Shown one piece after another: positions 1 through 9,200 of a stretch of DNA of 28,135 nucleotides; within the stretch, counting starts at the first letter, position 1; each line of letters starts with the position of its first letter. The translations under genes were made by a program, and so were the position numbers. The stretch lies in assembly GCA_964392615.1 (NCBI GenBank), contig CAYMRB010000075.1, positions 1-28,135 on the forward strand, given 5' to 3'. The notes under the pieces were generated by a model. That model did no database searches and was not told the origin of the DNA. It saw nothing but the letters and a program-made list of their open reading frames with translations. Source of the stretch: CAYMRB01 sp964392615. GTDB lineage: Bacteria > Planctomycetota > UBA8108.

Positions 1-1039
1 TGAAGGTCTCGGTCCAGTCGCCGGCGAGAAGGTCCGTGGTGTGATCCTCGGGAAAGCACTTACCGAGATCGCACAGGCAGTACAGCTGATCGCCGCCGTG
101 AATCCGCGCTCGCAGAAGCAGGCCGGCGGGGCCTGGCTGCTGACAGGACGCCAGCTGTCGCGATGTGACGCTCGACACGTCTTCTTCGACCACGACGCGA
201 TACGCGACGCGGACACCTGCTCGCGCTTCGGCGACCGACAGCGCGCAGGGGCCCTCCGAGATCTCTATGCGCACGCCGGGCAGCGTCGAGGACGACGTGA
301 GCTCGCAGTCCAGCGTCGCTGCGTTGCCACATGGAAACGGATCGTCGGTGGGGTCGAAACCGGGCGTCGTCGCGCCCGGCGCCGGGGGCGCGGGGCCGCC
401 GAGAAACAGCCAGTTCAGTGCGAAGACCGCGTCGGAGAGGTCGAGGGCGCCGTCGTCGTTCGAGTCCATCGCGTCCCGGCACTCGGCGCCGGGCCCGCCC
501 TGGAACAGGTGTGACAGGATGTGGACCGCATCGGACAGATTGACTGCTCCGTCGTCGTTGGCGTCGCCGCGCCTGAACCGCGGCGGCGGCGCCGTCCAGA
601 TCGGCGCGCCGAGTCCGTCGGCCTCTTCCGGATTCCACGCGCGCGTGCGCGTGCAGAGATCGGTCACGAGGAAGAGCCACACGAGCTCGCAGCTCGGCGG
701 GCGAGCGTCGAGAAAGCCTGCGTACACGATGTAGCGGGAACCGACCTCGAAGGGCACGCCGCAGGCCGCCGTTTCGGCCGGTGTCGACAAGTCCAGCGTC
801 GCGTCGATCGGCCCCTTCCAGACGCGGTCGACCAAGAATCGGACGTGGGCGTTCTCGCCCCACGCCGTGATTTCCGCAGCCGTGCCGCTGAAGACCATGT
901 CCGACTCGGCCAGTGCTGCCGGGATCGGCGGCAGTGGCACGCAATCGCAGGCAGCGGCAGGGCGGACCATCAGCGCGACAAGACACGGCGTGACGAGCAC
1001 GGCGAGCGCGAACGGCCGCCGGGGCGGAGTACGGTGCAT
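1..1039 (-). CDS. Secreted NTR/TIMP-like protein with dockerin repeats (3' end cut by window edge)
   Basis: Reading leftward from an ATG at 1039, preceded by GGGAGA, the frame stays open to the window edge for at least 346 codons. Residues 1-30 form a signal peptide ending AAA. The mature protein would begin Cys31-Asp-Cys33, followed by a VPxxP stretch and SDMVFSG; this resembles the N-terminal CxC of the netrin/TIMP (NTR) fold, in which the first Cys sits at the mature N-terminus. Residues 31 to about 150 also show VWKG, ACG and SRYIVYA, which fit NTR-like bacterial domains. Residues 157-237 hold two dockerin-type EF-hand repeats (GDANDDGAVNLSDA and DSNDDGALDLSDA), each ending in a hydrophobic LF. 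About 110 further residues are beta-like with several Cys and are unfinished. The protein is likely exported; ligand and partner are unknown. The domain call rests on motifs only. Confidence 0.8.
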   Translation of the reverse strand, partial: MHRTPPRRPFALAVLVTPCLVALMVRPAAACDCVPLPPIPAALAESDMVFSGTAAEITAWGENAHVRFLVDRVWKGPIDATLDLSTPAETAACGVPFEVGSRYIVYAGFLDARPPSCELVWLFLVTDLCTRTRAWNPEEADGLGAPIWTAPPPRFRRGDANDDGAVNLSDAVHILSHLFQGGPGAECRDAMDSNDDGALDLSDAVFALNWLFLGGPAPPAPGATTPGFDPTDDPFPCGNAATLDCELTSSSTLPGVRIEISEGPCALSVAEARAGVRVAYRVVVEEDVSSVTSRQLASCQQPGPAGLLLRARIHGGDQLYCLCDLGKCFPEDHTTDLLAGDWTETF

Positions 1040-1402
1040 CGCTGTCTCCCGATCTCGATTCCGGTGTGCCGAGGGGGTTCGATTTGCTCGCCCTGGCGAG
1101 GGTACGGTTCTCGGGTGACCGCCGCAAGCGCTCCCTCAAAGCCATTCCGAGAGTCCTTCCGCATTCCGGACCATTCCGAGAGTCCTTCCGAGCGATCCCG
1201 GCGCGTCGGCCGTTTCAAAGTCGCTTCATTCGATGGCGGCGGAAAGGCAGCCTTCGGTCAGTGTGTTCCGGTTGCGTGGATCGCCTCGCCTCAGGGGCGA
1301 TCGCCGGCCAGTAGACACACCTTGCCCCAGCCCGCGCTCCGCGAGGCGCCTCTGGTTCCGTCTGCTACGATCTCGCTCAACGGTGACGGTCTCACGCGTC
1401 GA
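1040..1402. other. Intergenic region between the dockerin gene and the RayT gene
   Basis: This 363-base stretch lies between the start of the leftward dockerin gene and the 3' end of the transposase gene. I see no convincing gene in it. It contains the pair of 20-bp direct repeats listed separately, which is the most notable structure. It must hold the promoter of the dockerin gene, but no clear -35/-10 pair stands out. Confidence 0.6.
1142..1190. repeat. Two 20-bp direct repeats with 29-bp period
   Basis: The 20-mer CCATTCCGAGAGTCCTTCCG occurs at 1142-1161 and again, unchanged, at 1171-1190. The nine-base spacer begins CATTCC, echoing the repeat start, so the unit may be an imperfect 29-bp tandem repeat. 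It lies next to the transposase gene's 3' side and in the upstream region of the dockerin gene. Confidence 0.85.
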
Positions 1403-2311
1403 CTACGGTGGTCCGGCACAGCTCACGTGATAGCGCACGCGCATCAGCCACGTGCCCATCGGGAACACCACGTCCTTCGATCCACCGCAGTACTCGCTCC
1501 ACGCTTCGCGATACGCGGTGAGAAACGCCTCGTTTTCCTGCAGTTTCTCGATTCGTGCCCACCTGTCGTGCGCGGCCACGGTCGGGTCGGTTCTGCCGAG
1601 CGCCTCGCGCTGCGAAGCTGCTGTCTGGGTGCGCGGCGCGTTCTTCACCGCCTTCGCGCCCAGGAACCTCCCGCCCTTCCTCTTGATCGCCGCCCGGATC
1701 TCTGCCTCCCGCTCGTTGACTCGATCGCGGAGGGCATCGCCGTACTCCGTATCCGTCAGATCGCGCCAGCCGTGTGGCCTCGTCAGGCGCAGCGTCACGC
1801 GTTCCGGTACACAGCCGTCGGCGCTGAAGAAGAGCGTCGGTCGCTGGATCGTCTTCCCACCGCTCTCGTGCTGCCGCGGCCTGCTCAGCGCACCCGGCCA
1901 CTTATCCCAGGAGGAGACCAGCCCGGCGGTGACGGGGTTCGTGATGACGTAGGCCGTCTTTTCGAGCACGTCCAGACCTTCGACCAACTCGACGCGGCTG
2001 TAGGAACGAGCGCCTGCAAAGAAGTTCTCGCGTCGATCGAGGTAGGCGTTGAGAGCACGGGCGAGCGTGCTGTTGAACCACTGTACGAATCTCGGTAGCT
2101 CGCCGCGTTCGTCCGTGCAGACGACGTGGTAGTGCGACGACATCGCGCAGTACGCATGGATCGCGACACCGTAGCGCATGGCGCCCATGGCCAGGCAGAA
2201 TTCGAAGAGGGCGTTGACGCGTGGTGACGGGCGCAGGAGGAACTGCCGCTGCGAACAGCGGCGCGTGATCATGTATGTGCGTCCGGGGTGGACGGGGCGT
2301 GGTTTGGACAT
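1403..2311 (-). CDS. REP-associated tyrosine transposase (RayT), IS200-like Y1 family
   Basis: This 302-residue protein belongs to the HUH/Y1 single-strand transposase family that in other bacteria processes REP palindromes. The N-terminus (RTYMITRRC) is typical of RayT proteins. The metal-binding HUH motif is His60-Tyr-His62 in AMSSHYHVV, and the likely nucleophile is Tyr121 in YVITNP, followed by AGLV. Residues after about 150 form a charged C-terminal region. The ATG at 2311 was chosen because the family motif starts right after it; the frame stays open to 2632, but that extension is low-complexity and unlike the family. Upstream purines (GGATCGGG) give only a weak ribosome site. There is no second transposase and no clear IS ends, so it looks like a domesticated single-copy RayT rather than an active IS. 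Confidence 0.9.
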   Translation of the reverse strand: MSKPRPVHPGRTYMITRRCSQRQFLLRPSPRVNALFEFCLAMGAMRYGVAIHAYCAMSSHYHVVCTDERGELPRFVQWFNSTLARALNAYLDRRENFFAGARSYSRVELVEGLDVLEKTAYVITNPVTAGLVSSWDKWPGALSRPRQHESGGKTIQRPTLFFSADGCVPERVTLRLTRPHGWRDLTDTEYGDALRDRVNEREAEIRAAIKRKGGRFLGAKAVKNAPRTQTAASQREALGRTDPTVAAHDRWARIEKLQENEAFLTAYREAWSEYCGGSKDVVFPMGTWLMRVRYHVSCAGPP

Positions 2312-2442
2312 GCCCGATCCGGAATGCAAAGCGGCTGCCCATCCCGCAACAACACCGGGCGTTTCCAGCAAGTGCCGCCAGCGCGTACAGTTGTATGGTG
2401 TCGGGGCCGGAGGGGACGGGGCCGAATCCGGGGGCCGGGAGT

Positions 2443-2466
2443 CCGGTGTTCGATCCGGTGTTCGAT
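2443..2466. repeat. Tandem 12-bp direct repeat upstream of RayT
   Basis: CCGGTGTTCGAT occurs twice back to back at 2443-2454 and 2455-2466. It lies about 130 bp upstream of the transposase start, in GC-rich DNA containing other short repeats. Confidence 0.85.
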
Positions 2467-2577
2467 CTCGGACGGTGGGGATGGCCGTTTCCGGACAGCA
2501 GGCCCGCGTTCGGAGTTCGTTCGCGGTGCCGAGTTCGTGGGGGGGCGGCGCGGAAGTCCTGTTGTCGGTTCGAGAGG

Positions 2578-2607
2578 GTGACCTGGAGCGCCGTCGTCGA
2601 GTACAAT
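2578..2607 (+). promoter_or_regulatory. Candidate sigma-70-type promoter for the HemX-like/hemA pair
   Basis: GTGACC at 2578-2583 matches four of six positions of TTGACA. An 18-bp spacer separates it from TACAAT at 2602-2607, which matches five of six positions of TATAAT. It lies about 55 bases before the ATG at 2662, on the correct strand. This is sequence resemblance only. Confidence 0.4.
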
Positions 2608-2661
2608 CGCACTCTTTCCGGTGCATTCCCAAGAGCCCTGATTCGCACCGCGCAGGAATCG

Positions 2662-3480
2662 ATGGAAACCGCTTTCAACGCGAGCATCGTCGTACTGGTC
2701 ATTCTGTACACCGTACTGGTGATGGCCTACGCACGCGTCTTCGCACGTGGACCCGGAGGCGCCCCCGGATACGTTCGCCCTGTCCTGGTCGCGACCGTCG
2801 CCGTGCACATGGCCTCGATCGCCTTGCGCAGCGCCATGGTCGGCTCGTGCCCGCTGGGCAGCGCTGTCGAGGTCATGGCTCTTGTCGCGTTCTCGATCTC
2901 GATCACATATCTGGTCATCGAGCTGCGCATCGGCGAACGCTGCACCGGCGTCTTCGCGATCACGCCCGCGTTTCTCCTGCAGGCCATCGCCGCCGTGAGC
3001 CTTCTGAGCCTCGGCGCCGTCAACGGGCCGCAGATGGGCTTGGTCAGCTCCCTGCACGCCTTCGCCGCGATCGTCGGCTTCTCCGGCGTCGCTCTGTGCA
3101 GCGTGTACGGAATCCTCTACCTGGCGCTCTACGGCGTCATCAAGCGCGGCAAGTTCGGCTTGTACTATCGCCGCATTCCGCCGCTCGAGACGCTATCGGA
3201 GATCAACCTAGTCAACACTGAGGTCGCGCTCGGTGCGCTGACGCTGACCGTCGGACTGGGTCTGGCTCAGTACTTCGGAAGCGAAGGGAGCGCCGTGTCG
3301 CTCGGTGATCCCGTGGTCGTGCTGACCGCCGCGCTCTGGCTGCTCTACGGAGGCGGCGTCGTCGCGCGGCGCGTGTTCGGGCTCGGCGGCAAGCGACTCG
3401 CCTATACCACCGTGCTCGGGCTCGTCCTGATGCTCGCCGTGTTGTCCTGGGGCGTCGTCGCGGAGCGGTTCCACGGATGA
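2662..3480 (+). CDS. HemX-like / CcsA-family cytochrome c assembly membrane protein
   Basis: The 272-residue protein is almost entirely hydrophobic, with about eight predicted membrane segments and short basic loops (for example IKRGKFGLYYRR near residue 165). It resembles the CcsA/ResC/HemX family, with conserved-looking His residues in VHMASIALR and SLHAFAAIVGFSG. The tryptophan-rich WWD haem-handling motif of true CcsA is absent, which favours the HemX type usually found next to hemA. The ATG at 2662 is preceded by AGGA at a suitable distance; the frame is open further upstream, but that part reads as non-membrane low-complexity sequence. Its stop overlaps the hemA start by four bases (ATGA), so the two genes are probably translationally coupled. 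HemX proteins are thought to influence glutamyl-tRNA reductase level or haem delivery; the exact role here is inferred from the family. Confidence 0.85.
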   Translation: METAFNASIVVLVILYTVLVMAYARVFARGPGGAPGYVRPVLVATVAVHMASIALRSAMVGSCPLGSAVEVMALVAFSISITYLVIELRIGERCTGVFAITPAFLLQAIAAVSLLSLGAVNGPQMGLVSSLHAFAAIVGFSGVALCSVYGILYLALYGVIKRGKFGLYYRRIPPLETLSEINLVNTEVALGALTLTVGLGLAQYFGSEGSAVSLGDPVVVLTAALWLLYGGGVVARRVFGLGGKRLAYTTVLGLVLMLAVLSWGVVAERFHG

Positions 3481-4760
3481 CCGTCGAGATTTTCGTCCTC
3501 AGCCTCAACCATCGCGTCACGCCGCTCGACGTGCGTGAAGCGGTCGTGTTCGGGGACGACGACGGACGACGCTTCCTGCAGGAGGTGAAGGAGCGGGGGC
3601 AGATCGAAGAGGCGATGTTGGTTTCGACCTGCAACCGCACCGAGATCTACAGCGTCCACGCCGACGCCGACAAGGACCCGGAACAGCTGTACCTGGAGCT
3701 GCTTCGCACGATTCGCGCGTTCGAGCCGACGGAGTCGCCGCGCAACTACATCGTCGCGCGCCACGAAGAGGCCGTCCGCCACCTCTTTCGCGTCGCCGGC
3801 GGACTCGAGAGTCAGATCCTCGGCGAGAGCCAGATCCTGGGGCAGGTCAAAGGTGCGCTACAAGGCGCGCGTGACGAGGGGACCGATGGTCGCATCCTGC
3901 ACCGTCTCTGGGAGCGCGCGCTACGCGTCGGCAAGCGCGTTCGCAGCGAAACCGGCCTCGGCCAGGGCGCGCGCTCCGCGAGCTACGCGGCGCTGGAACT
4001 AGCGCAGAAGGTCTTCGGCACGCTGGCGGGGAAGAACGTCCTCGTGATCGGAACCGGCGAGATCGGCGTCCTGGCGCTCGAGAATCTGCAGGGGACACCC
4101 GTCGCAAAGGTGACCCTGATGAACCGCACCCGCAGCCGTGCCGAAGAGCTCGCCGCACGGCTCGGTGGCGAGGTCCGCGATTTCGAAGAGCTCCTGGACG
4201 CTCTCTTCGAGGCCGATTTCGTCATCTCCGCGACGAGCGCTCAAGAGCCTCTCGTGCGGTACGACGACCTGAAACAGGTCCGGCAGCGGCGCAGCGGCAG
4301 TCGGCCGCTCCTCATCGTCGATCTCGCCAACCCACGCGACTTCGAGGAACGGTGCGGCACCCTCGACGAGGTGTTCCTCAACAACCTCGAGGACATCGCC
4401 GAGCTCGTCCAGCAGAACATCGCCGAGCGCAGGCAGGAGATCCCGCGGGCAGAGGCCATCGTCGACGACGAGATCGCCACGTTCTTCGCGTGGCTCAGTA
4501 CGCTCGAAGTCGAGCCGACGATCCTGAAGCTCCGAGCGCTCTTCCACAAGATCCGCGAAGAGGAGGTGCGGTCGGTCGAAGGCTCGCTCGACGACGAGGC
4601 GTACCGACAGCTCGAGCGCGTGTCGCACCGCCTCGTCAACCGGCTGCTCCACCTGCCCACCGAGAACCTGCGGCGCAATGAGGAGTTGCGCGAGCGCGGC
4701 CTCGTGTCGCTGGTACACGAGCTACTCGTCGAGCAGACACCGCACCGCAAGGAGCGGTGA
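3477..4760 (+). CDS. hemA: Glutamyl-tRNA reductase
   Basis: The product (427 residues, normal family length) reduces glutamyl-tRNA(Glu) with NADPH to glutamate-1-semialdehyde, the first committed step of C5-pathway tetrapyrrole synthesis in the cytoplasm. The N-terminal catalytic domain shows LNHRVTPLDVRE and the nucleophile Cys52 in STCNRTEIYSV. The signature AGGLESQILGESQILGQVK follows near residues 103-121. The NADPH-binding Rossmann motif VLVIGTGEIG and MNRTRSRAEELA mark the second domain, and the C-terminal helical dimerisation region ends NRLLHLPTENLRR. It overlaps the preceding HemX-like gene by four bases. No downstream hem gene follows; the next gene converges from the other strand. 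Confidence 0.97.
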   Translation: MTVEIFVLSLNHRVTPLDVREAVVFGDDDGRRFLQEVKERGQIEEAMLVSTCNRTEIYSVHADADKDPEQLYLELLRTIRAFEPTESPRNYIVARHEEAVRHLFRVAGGLESQILGESQILGQVKGALQGARDEGTDGRILHRLWERALRVGKRVRSETGLGQGARSASYAALELAQKVFGTLAGKNVLVIGTGEIGVLALENLQGTPVAKVTLMNRTRSRAEELAARLGGEVRDFEELLDALFEADFVISATSAQEPLVRYDDLKQVRQRRSGSRPLLIVDLANPRDFEERCGTLDEVFLNNLEDIAELVQQNIAERRQEIPRAEAIVDDEIATFFAWLSTLEVEPTILKLRALFHKIREEEVRSVEGSLDDEAYRQLERVSHRLVNRLLHLPTENLRRNEELRERGLVSLVHELLVEQTPHRKER

Positions 4761-4791
4761 CGGTCGATCCCGCGCATCGGCCCGCAGAGCG

Positions 4792-5202
4792 CTACGCCTC
4801 GAGCGGATTCGTACCCGGATACGTGCCGAGCTCGATGTGGTGGCCGTCCGGATCGTGGAAGAACAGCTGCCGCACATTGACCCCCGGCACCACGTTCTCG
4901 ACGTAGGCGATGCTGCGCTCCTGGAGCATGCGCTCGGCCGCGTCGAGGTCGTCGACGTGGAACGCGACGTGCTCGGCGCGTGTCTGGATCTCTCTCGCGC
5001 TCGCCGCAGCGTTCTCCGCCGCGATCAGGTGGATCTGCACGCCGTAGTTGTAGAGCCACGCGCCGGCGAACGAGAACGGCGGCCGCCGGATCGGCCGGAA
5101 GCCGAGGACGTCGCGGTAGAACGCGATCGCCTCGTCGAGTCGCGTCGTGACGTGCGAGATGTGATTCACCGATCGGATCGGCAGCGGAGTCGGCATGGGC
5201 AT
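4792..5202 (-). CDS. VOC-fold (glyoxalase/bleomycin-resistance superfamily) protein
   Basis: This is a 136-residue single VOC module pair. The N-terminal half contains NHISHVTTRLDEAIAFYRDVLGF, with the first likely metal ligand His14. The second half contains EHVAFHVDDLDAAERML and ends in FFHDPDGHHIEL, whose Glu is the usual last metal ligand. Family members are metal-dependent lyases, isomerases or dioxygenases, or drug-binding proteins; the substrate cannot be told from sequence. The start is ambiguous between ATG at 5202 and ATG at 5196, and neither has a strong ribosome site. It converges on hemA with a 31-base gap. It may be co-transcribed with the possible microprotein and the lipoprotein gene upstream on the same strand. 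Confidence 0.88.
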   Translation of the reverse strand: MPMPTPLPIRSVNHISHVTTRLDEAIAFYRDVLGFRPIRRPPFSFAGAWLYNYGVQIHLIAAENAAASAREIQTRAEHVAFHVDDLDAAERMLQERSIAYVENVVPGVNVRQLFFHDPDGHHIELGTYPGTNPLEA

Positions 5203-5307
5203 CGGGCTCGCGGCGGAGACGAGAGGTCGAGCGGGGTGGAACAGCTCACCCGCAGGAGCAGTGTCGCGATCCGCGCCGACGGGTGCAAGGGGCCGCTGTT
5301 TCGATGG

Positions 5308-5397
5308 TCAGTCCGCGAGACCGAGCCGCGCGACCGCCACCGTCAGGATGCCCGCTGCGATGAGGATCGCGTTGCGGTGTCGTTTCGTCGTCGCCAT
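5308..5397 (-). CDS. Possible 29-residue single-pass membrane microprotein
   Basis: A short frame starts at ATG 5397 and stops at 5308. It encodes a basic N-terminus (MATTKRHRN), a hydrophobic stretch (AILIAAGILTVAVARLGL) and an acidic end. AGAGGG lies ten bases before the ATG, a good ribosome site for this organism. It fills part of the 268-base space between the VOC gene and the upstream lipoprotein gene, on the same strand. The positive-in, single-helix layout argues for translation, but short open frames are common in high-GC DNA. I do not recognise a family. Confidence 0.4.
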   Translation of the reverse strand: MATTKRHRNAILIAAGILTVAVARLGLAD

Positions 5398-5470
5398 CGG
5401 TAGGTTGCCCTCTTGCCGAACTGCGAGGCCGCCTACCGATCATCCGCCTGCGGGGAGCGGACTCAACCCT

Positions 5471-6142
5471 TCATCGTTCGGTCATGAGGTGCCGCACGAG
5501 CTTCGCGGCGACCATCTTCGCCGCATTGCGGAATGCGCAGCCGAGGTACTTCGGCTGCCCGAGCGGACGGTCGACCTCGGGGATGCGCTCGTCGTACGCC
5601 GAGACCTCCGCCTCCTGGCGCCACAGCACGGTGCCCTCGCGGTCGATCAGCTTCCCCTCGACGACGAGCCACGGCTTCCAGCCGCCGCGCAGTCCCATCG
5701 TGTCCGTCAAGCCGTAGCGGATGTCGAGGTCGAAGCTCGCGTCGCCTTCTCCGTTGCGTACGGAGTCGAACATCCTCGAGCCTTCGACATGCCGCGTGAA
5801 CTCGAGTCGCACCATCGCGGGCACGTCGACGTCGAGCTTGTGGAGTCGATGCTGGAAGCTCTCCGACCGCCGCTCCTGGTTCTCGCCCCAGTCGATCAGG
5901 TCGTACGCGACGCCGACGGGAGCGGTGAGAACGCTCGAGTACCAGACCGAGCCGCGCGTGTCGTTGTACAGGCCCGGTAACCGGCCCTGGTACGATGCCT
6001 CGACAGGGCCGTCCGCGCGAATCGTCACGCTGCGCACCCAGCGGCGGGACTCTTCCGAGAACGGGACGACGCTGCTGCAGCCGGCAAACGCGGTCGACGC
6101 CGCGAGCGCGCACAGGATGAGAAGGGACTTCTGGGTCGACAT
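5471..6142 (-). CDS. Lipoprotein of unknown function
   Basis: The 223-residue product begins with a lipoprotein signal peptide: basic MSTQK, a hydrophobic core, and lipobox AFAGC with Cys21 as the lipid site. The mature part is soluble and beta-rich, with phrases such as VEASYQGRLPGLYND, VGVAYDLIDWGENQERRSESF and RYGLTDTMGLRGGWKPWLVVEGKLID. The YGLTD and VVEGKLID phrasing is reminiscent of periplasmic beta-sandwich lipoproteins, but I recognise no named family. ATG at 6142 is the start that gives a complete signal peptide. It is encoded downstream of the giant PVC protein on the same strand with a 114-base gap that contains a hairpin, so co-transcription is uncertain. Confidence 0.82.
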   Translation of the reverse strand: MSTQKSLLILCALAASTAFAGCSSVVPFSEESRRWVRSVTIRADGPVEASYQGRLPGLYNDTRGSVWYSSVLTAPVGVAYDLIDWGENQERRSESFQHRLHKLDVDVPAMVRLEFTRHVEGSRMFDSVRNGEGDASFDLDIRYGLTDTMGLRGGWKPWLVVEGKLIDREGTVLWRQEAEVSAYDERIPEVDRPLGQPKYLGCAFRNAAKMVAAKLVRHLMTER

Positions 6143-6211
6143 GACGGGCCGCTCGATGTCTGGGGTGAACGTAAGACCAGGAGGTTCATTCCGGACATCG
6201 GCAGAACCGCC

Positions 6212-6227
6212 GCCGAAACTTTTCGGC
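6212..6227 (-). terminator. Perfect 7-bp-stem hairpin after the giant PVC gene
   Basis: GCCGAAA at 6212-6218 pairs with TTTCGGC at 6221-6227 around a two-base loop, about 30 bases past the stop at 6257 on the minus strand. The flanks (ACCG/CGGT) can extend the stem imperfectly. No T-run follows, so it is a weak or factor-assisted terminator, or a 3'-end processing signal, at best. Confidence 0.35.
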
Positions 6228-6256
6228 CGGTTGGCAGAAGACTACCGGAGGTGCAG

Positions 6257-9200
6257 CTATCGGCCCTCGGCGGGTTGGTCCGACTCCTTCGTCAGGTGCA
6301 CGTAGTCGAGCCCGAACATGTACGATTTGAGCGCCTTCGGGTTCGCGCCGACGATCTCGACCGTCAACAGGTGGTCGCCCTTGGTGAGCTCGTGCGCGCC
6401 GAGCGATAGCGGACCGGTCGGCACGACGGCGGGATAGTAGAGATCGACTGCGCCTTCGACCACGCGGCCATCGAGCGCGAACTGGACGACGCCGTAATCC
6501 CGCGCTCTCGTCAGTGCGACGTCGACCTGGTACCTGCCGTCGGCGGCGACCGGAACCGTGATCGTCAGTCGCGCTCCTGGCTTCGCGCCGGTCCACCACA
6601 GGTGTGTGTTGGCAGTCCACTTGCCGAGTCCGAAGCCGCGCATGTCCTGCGGTCGGACACTGCCGGGGGCCTTGGCGAAGCGCAGCTTCTCGCCTTCGAG
6701 GACGCCCGGAGCCAGGAAGGTCTTCTGGTCGATCGCGACCGGTGCGCCCCGCATAGGAACCTGCGACGGGCTCGCGAGATACGCGACGAGATCGCGCAGG
6801 TCGTTGTTCGAGAACTCCGCAAGGAGCCCTTCGGGCATCATCGACGAGCTCTCCTGTTTTTCCGTGAGGATGTCGTCCGTCGCGACGACGACCTCTTCGT
6901 TGACGGTTCGCACCGTCACCGCCGTCGACGTGCGTTGGCGGACGAGCCCCGACACGACGCGGCCGGTCTTCGTGATGATCACTTGGAGCTGATAGTCCTT
7001 GCCGACGACCGCGTTCGGATCGACGACCGTCTCGAGAATGTAGTCGAGATCGGCGCGATTCGATCCGGTGAGATCCGGCGCGATCGAGTCGCCGACGCCG
7101 AAGAGCGTGTGACACGTTGCGCAGGTCTCCGCGAAGAGCTCGCGGCCGTGGGCGAGGTCGGCTTCCTTGCGGTCAGTGGACGTGATCGTTCTCTTAAGAC
7201 CTTCCATCTCCGCGCGCTTGTCCGCCGCTGTCTCGCGCACCGCACCCCAGACCTCGGCGACGAACGCATCGAGGTCGGGGTTGTCGAAGCTGGCGAGCTG
7301 GCGGATCGTGAACGCGCTGAGCTCCCGTCGCTCGATCTTGTTGTCGGACACGGCGCGCAGGAGCTCCAGGGCGTAACCCGGGCGCGACGCGAGCGTGCTC
7401 ACCGCGTCGGCCTTCTCCTGCGCAGTGAACGACTTGAACCGCGCGATGATCGTGCCGGGAATGCTCCGATCGTCGTACGCGGCGAGACCGCGCAAGGCGT
7501 CTCTGCGAAGCTCCGGCTCGGCGAGGAGCGTCGTCAACACTGGCACGAGCTCCGGGTCCTTGCCGTCGAGAAGGATGCCGAGAGCGTGGCGACGCACGTC
7601 GGCAGAGTTCTTACGCTCGGTGACGGTCGCGCGCAGGTGCGGGAAGATGCGTCGATCGCCGAACTTCACCGCTATGGATTGCACGTGCGCACGGACGGTC
7701 GCGTTCGTACTCATCTGCAGCTTCTCGTACGTCCGCTCCCAGCCAGCCGGCATCTCGACGCGAGCATGGCCGCGGAACGCGGCGACCATTTCACCGAGGA
7801 TCAGCAAGCGTTGCTCATCGAGCGTCGTTCGACCGAGCGCTGCGAGCAGCGGGTCGAGTCGATCGATCTCGGCGGCGGCGCGCCGCACGATGAACCGCGC
7901 GACGAGCGGGATCTCGCTCGCCGCGCCGAGCGCCAGCGCGCGCTCTGGATCGTCGGCAACGAGGGGCTCGACGCCGTACCAGATGATCAACGGCAGGTTG
8001 TGATCGTCGCGATCCTCGCCGTGCCGGACGAGACCCGCGGCAATATCCCAGCGCTTCGCGTGCGGCAGGCGCTGCAGTGCCGACGAGAGGTACAGTCGCA
8101 CGACGGGTGACGGATCGTCGCGGCTCAGCTCTGCGAGACGTGCGAGCACGCGATCACTCGCCTCGCCGTTCTCGAGCGCGAGTTGGATCGTCCACGCCCG
8201 CATGTACTCTTCGGCGTCGCCGAGCAGCTCGAGCGTCAGCGGTTCGGTGACGCCATCCGTCGCGTGGAGCGTCCACAGCGCGCGCAAGCGTCGCGTGACG
8301 TCGTTCGACTCGTCGAGCATGCGGAGCAGCGCCGCGTGCACAACCGGGCTGGGGCCGCGCTCTTGCAGGACGCGACGCGCGTTGCGCACGTGCCAATCGT
8401 TCGCGTGCTCGTGGAGCTTGACGAGCCACTCGCTCGACTCGGCCGCGAGGTCGACCTTGTACTGCTGGGGCTTGCGATAGCTGACGCGGTAGATCCGGCC
8501 GTTCGAGCGGTCCCAGATCTCCGGCTGCGTGCGATGGCACGCCTGCTTGTCGTACCAATCGATCAGGAAGACCGACCCGTCCGGCGCGCAGCGCAGGTTG
8601 ATGGCGCGAAACCAGTGGTCGTTCGACTTGAGGAAATCGGCGCCGTGCAGTCCGACGAAACCCGATCCCTTGCGTTCGGGAATGTCGACATTGATGCGAT
8701 TACCGTGGATGTTCGACATGAAGATCGCGTTGCGATACTTCGCCGGGAAGCTGTCGCCGAGATAGACCATCGCGCCGCTGTGCGCGTGGCCTCCTCCGTA
8801 CGCATCGGATGCACGCGCGTGGTCGGCGGTCCAACGCTTGCCACCGTGGTGCAGGTGGTCCGCGATCGTCCCGATATCGGCGTACACGTGCGGGTTGAAG
8901 TGGCTGCCGGACTGCCGCAGATAACGCCCGCCCTGGATCATGTGATACAGGTGCGGAATGACGCACGCGGTCAGGAACGCCTGGCCGTGGTCGTTGAAGT
9001 CGACGCCCCACGGATTGCTCGTGCCCCATGAGAACACCTCGAAGTCGTGGCGCGTCGGGTGGTAGCGCCACACACACGCGTTGAGCGGCACGCGCTCGTC
9101 GTCCGGCGTCCCCGGCTTGCCGACACGCGAGTGCGTGAAGACGCCCTGGCAACCGTAGAGCCAGCCATCGGGGCCCCAGATGAACGCGTTGAGCGTCTCG

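Larger units (their letters stand above)
2312..2661. other. Divergent intergenic region between RayT and the HemX-like gene
   Basis: This 350-base region separates the leftward RayT gene from the rightward hem genes. It holds a 12-bp tandem repeat at 2443-2466, GC-rich runs of GGGGCCGG type around 2400-2445, the octamer GAGTTCGT twice near 2510-2550, and a candidate promoter at 2578-2607. GC-rich imperfect palindromes beside a RayT gene could be REP-like elements, but I cannot define one from this single copy. Confidence 0.5.
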
